From assembly GCF_041379945.2 (NCBI RefSeq), contig NZ_JBFTXJ020000014.1:1-64000 (forward strand): 64,000 nucleotides of DNA, written 5' to 3'. Under the pieces are notes generated by a model. It searched no databases. It saw only the letters and a list, made by a program, of their open reading frames with translations, and was not told the DNA's origin. The DNA is from Aneurinibacillus sp. REN35 (GTDB lineage Bacteria > Bacillota > Bacilli > Aneurinibacillales > Aneurinibacillaceae). How positions within the stretch are numbered: position 1 is the first letter of the stretch; every line of letters begins with the position of its first letter. Below are positions 62,159 through 64,000 of the stretch, piece after piece. The translations under genes were made by a program, and so were the position numbers.

Positions 62159-63165
62159 AGGGAAGAATGGAATGGCAGGCAAAACATTTGCTGTATGAAT
62201 ATGATTTGTTTCTGCGTGGGATAGATTGGATACGCGAGAATGAATGGAAGATTGATACAGATCATGGTCTTTTCTTATTGAAAAAAACAGATGAATCCCC
62301 AGCACAACTGTACTTTGTGGCCTCCTGGCTGCACTATCTGCATAGCCAAGGAATCCAAAGTATTATGCCTTACTGTATAACGAAATACGGGGAGGCTTGT
62401 ATTAGGGAAGTGGAGGGGACGTATGTGCTCCAGCAGTGGGTTACAGGAGCGCAGCCGATTCATGCGATCCCGAATTGGGAGAGTCAGGTGTTGCGGGAAG
62501 TAGCACGTATTCATAGAATCAGCGCACAAACAGATAAAGGCTGGGATGGCTATGCGCCCGTATCGCTTGAGAAGATCAAAAGGCGATGGGAAGACGGAAT
62601 TGTCCATATTAAGAAGCTGGCCAAAGAGACTGAGGGGGAAGGTGTGAGCCCGGGTTTGGAGAGGACAGTCAAAGAGAGTGCAGAACATGTACAGCATTTC
62701 GCAGAATGGGCGATACAGGAATTAGAGGAAGCGGCTGAGCAGATTGAAGAATCCGCACTTGTGCGTGTATTGTGCCATGGACGCATTCACCGCCGCAACA
62801 TGATCCAAGGTATTGATGGCCAGCTATATCTTACGAACTTCGAGCGTGCCAATCTTGATACACCGGTGCGTGATTTGGCTCTATTCTTCCGCAGGTATGC
62901 ACCGCAGTGCCAGTGGAACATACGCAAAGGACGCGAGTGGCTGGCCGCTTATGAGGAAGAGCGTCCATTGACAGAGGAGGAGCGCCAACTGTTATCGTGT
63001 TATCTATTATTTCCAGAACGTCTTGCACAGGTAGCGCGCGCCTATCTACGTGATAGAGGAGAAGAACGTGAACAGAACGGGCGCAAGCTTCTTAAAACAT
63101 GGCAGAAGCATCTCGGATTCCTGCCGAAGATGCACCAATTTGCTTTTGCCATTACACAGAAATGA
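62155..63165 (+). CDS. ysxE: CotS/YsxE-type spore coat pseudokinase
   Basis: A 336-residue CotS-family protein. The N-lobe lysine lies in LFLLKKTDE near residues 38-46, and LREVARIHRISAQ is the usual helix. The catalytic loop reads LCHGRIHRRNMI near 202-213, with arginine where active kinases have aspartate. The metal motif reads LTNFERANLDTPVRDLALFFRR near 221-242, lacking the first aspartate. It is likely catalytically inactive or altered. The order spoVID-ysxE matches B. subtilis. Its start overlaps the previous gene. Confidence 0.82.
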   Translation: MKGRMEWQAKHLLYEYDLFLRGIDWIRENEWKIDTDHGLFLLKKTDESPAQLYFVASWLHYLHSQGIQSIMPYCITKYGEACIREVEGTYVLQQWVTGAQPIHAIPNWESQVLREVARIHRISAQTDKGWDGYAPVSLEKIKRRWEDGIVHIKKLAKETEGEGVSPGLERTVKESAEHVQHFAEWAIQELEEAAEQIEESALVRVLCHGRIHRRNMIQGIDGQLYLTNFERANLDTPVRDLALFFRRYAPQCQWNIRKGREWLAAYEEERPLTEEERQLLSCYLLFPERLAQVARAYLRDRGEEREQNGRKLLKTWQKHLGFLPKMHQFAFAITQK

Positions 63166-63197
63166 GCCGCAGCCAGGCCAGGTTGCGGCTCATTTTT
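63162..63197. terminator. Terminator shared by the ysxE-like gene and the small membrane gene
   Basis: ATGAGCCGCA (63162-63171) pairs with TGCGGCTCAT (63184-63193), then TTTT. It overlaps the ysxE-like stop codon. Confidence 0.88.
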
Positions 63198-63378
63198 ATA
63201 TCCAATCAAGCAGAATGGCAGCATACAGAAGGATAAGCAGAACAAGTAAAATAACATCAATTGAAGTTGGGAAGATAAGTGTGCGAATAAACTGAAAAAT
63301 AATAAACGGAACAATAAGCTGAAGGGTGCCGAAGCGGCATTTTACATAGAAGGGATGGTAGCGCCAGCGTCCTTTCAT
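63196..63378 (-). CDS. Small membrane protein, 60 residues
   Basis: A short leftward gene coding for a basic N-terminus (MKGRWRYHPFYVKCRFG) and two hydrophobic segments (TLQLIVPFIIFQFIRTLIF and VILLVLLILLYAAILLDWI). The ATG at 63378 follows AAAGGAG nine bases upstream; the longer open frame is less likely. It converges on the ysxE-like gene at a shared terminator. Function unknown. Confidence 0.65.
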   Translation of the reverse strand: MKGRWRYHPFYVKCRFGTLQLIVPFIIFQFIRTLIFPTSIDVILLVLLILLYAAILLDWI

Positions 63379-63720
63379 AGCAGAAGCTCCTTTCTTACAA
63401 GGCTTTCTGCTGACAGTATACGCAGGCGTTCGCGGATGGGTACTATTTTCACTTGAAAATTTTGTCACGAAGTCGACAAACTTCTCGACAAATGATAATT
63501 GACCCTCTTACGCAGGCGATATATCCTAAAAACGTAGCATTAAATAGATGTGAAGGCATACTTTAACAACATTATCGCATTGCTTATTTGAAATGTCAAG
63601 TAAGCACTATGCTTATAGTGTTATGTTCCATTATTTTCTCTATATGGATATATAATGCAGAAGCCGAAACATCTTTTAAAGCGAAATATTACTTACACAT
63701 TAAAGGGGGAGGTTTACAAC
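63379..63720 (+). other. Intergenic region with operator-like palindromes before the second oxidase gene
   Basis: About 340 bases without a gene. TTTGTC-N8-GACAAA occurs at 63461-63480, a second TCGACAAA at 63485-63492, and CACTAT-GCTT-ATAGTG at 63605-63620. TATAAT at 63651-63656 may be a -10 for the rightward gene. Confidence 0.55.
63461..63492. promoter_or_regulatory. Candidate operator: TTTGTC/GACAAA inverted repeat plus direct repeat
   Basis: TTTGTC (63461-63466) and GACAAA (63475-63480) are inverted around 8 bases, and TCGACAAA recurs 12 bases on. GAAGT and ACTTC also pair within it. No known regulator was matched. Confidence 0.4.
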
Positions 63721-64000
63721 ATGTTAAGTAATGCTCCATTCAGTACCGCGAAGAATTTTTGGTACACTTCAATGTTCTGGCTGATTATATCCATGCTAGC
63801 CGGTCTTGTTGTGGCAGTGAAGCAAATCGACCCGAACTTTTTGTATTTCCAAGGGCAGGATGCTTTAAACTTCGCATTAACATACGCCCACATTCGTATT
63901 ATCCATACGAATGGAGTTCTTTTGGCGTGGTTATCTATGGCAATGGTTGGTGCTATGTTCTACATGATTCCGAAGCTGACACGTACACCGCTTTGGAGCG
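63721..64000 (+). CDS. Haem-copper oxidase subunit I, CcoN/NorB-like, N-terminal part (partial)
   Basis: The first 93 codons lie in the window and continue past base 64000. Two transmembrane helices are visible (about residues 18-37 and 67-86). The block AHIRIIHTNGVLLAWLSMAMVGAMFYMIPKLTRTPL aligns with RIRPAHTHIVLFGWLSMAYIAGLFYIIPQLTRAPL of the CcoN gene at 6045, and the histidine in IIHTN is the first haem ligand. AAAGGGGGAGG precedes the ATG. Whether it is an oxygen or nitric-oxide reductase cannot be decided from this part. Confidence 0.88.
   Translation, partial: MLSNAPFSTAKNFWYTSMFWLIISMLAGLVVAVKQIDPNFLYFQGQDALNFALTYAHIRIIHTNGVLLAWLSMAMVGAMFYMIPKLTRTPLWS

Noticed and set aside
1-64000. 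CRISPR arrays, tRNA or rRNA genes, prophage or full insertion sequences
   Set aside because: No regularly spaced repeats, cloverleaf or rRNA sequence, integrase, transposase or phage structural genes were recognised.

Overview
The window is a chromosomal segment of a low-to-mid GC, endospore-forming Bacillota, most like Aneurinibacillus/Brevibacillus-type Paenibacillaceae. The taxon is inferred from gene order and protein style; no 16S is present. Spore genes (gerE, gerM, spoVID, CotS-like genes) and strong AAGGAGG ribosome sites support it. The backbone follows the Bacillus subtilis order lcfA-fadR-fadB-etfBA-trxA-uvrC-lysC-sdhCAB-ysmA-gerE-racE-gerM-rph-ysnA-ysnB-ysoA-tig-clpX-lonB-lonA-ysxC-hemAXCDBL-spoVID-ysxE, interrupted at several points by extra genes.

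Layout. 1-2700: end of a proline catabolism operon (P5C dehydrogenase, proline dehydrogenase, PutP). 2775-11006: fatty-acid oxidation (acyl-CoA ligase, FadR, enoyl-CoA hydratase, EtfBA), split by a leftward cbb3-type oxidase operon (4577-7442). FadR-type operators lie before the ligase and before fadR. 11231-15217: trxA, uvrC and a lysine-riboswitch-controlled aspartokinase with a likely internal beta-subunit start. 15273-17345: divergent bioY (BirA box) and metX (SAM riboswitch). 17663-23993: sdhCAB, bioB (BirA box), a thioesterase, two little-known genes, and gerE with a sigma-K-type promoter.

24127-30809: the main accessory block. A DnaQ-type exonuclease is followed by a complete leftward rsbR-S-T-U-V-W-sigB-rsbX module and a divergent DUF948/DUF5665 pair. 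Three promoters of the form GTTTnn-N14-GGGTAA lie upstream of rsbV, the DUF948 gene and a small stress-like gene at 23167, and a weaker one precedes trxA. Together they suggest a locally readable sigma-B regulon.

31153-44843: racE, gerM, rph, ITPase, phosphodiesterase, TPR protein, then a proteostasis block (tig, clpP, clpX, lonB, lonA) and engB. 44896-51498: EamA transporter, an unusual chemoreceptor, and ppx-ppk behind a PhoP-box-like repeat. 51504-51629 resembles a miniature inverted-repeat element. 51900-58149: haem operon hemA-X-C-D-B-L. 58501-63378: an orphan ATP-grasp-like gene, spoVID, two degenerate CotS-like kinases and a small membrane protein. The window ends inside a second haem-copper oxidase subunit I gene. 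No rRNA, tRNA, CRISPR array, prophage or transposase gene was seen.
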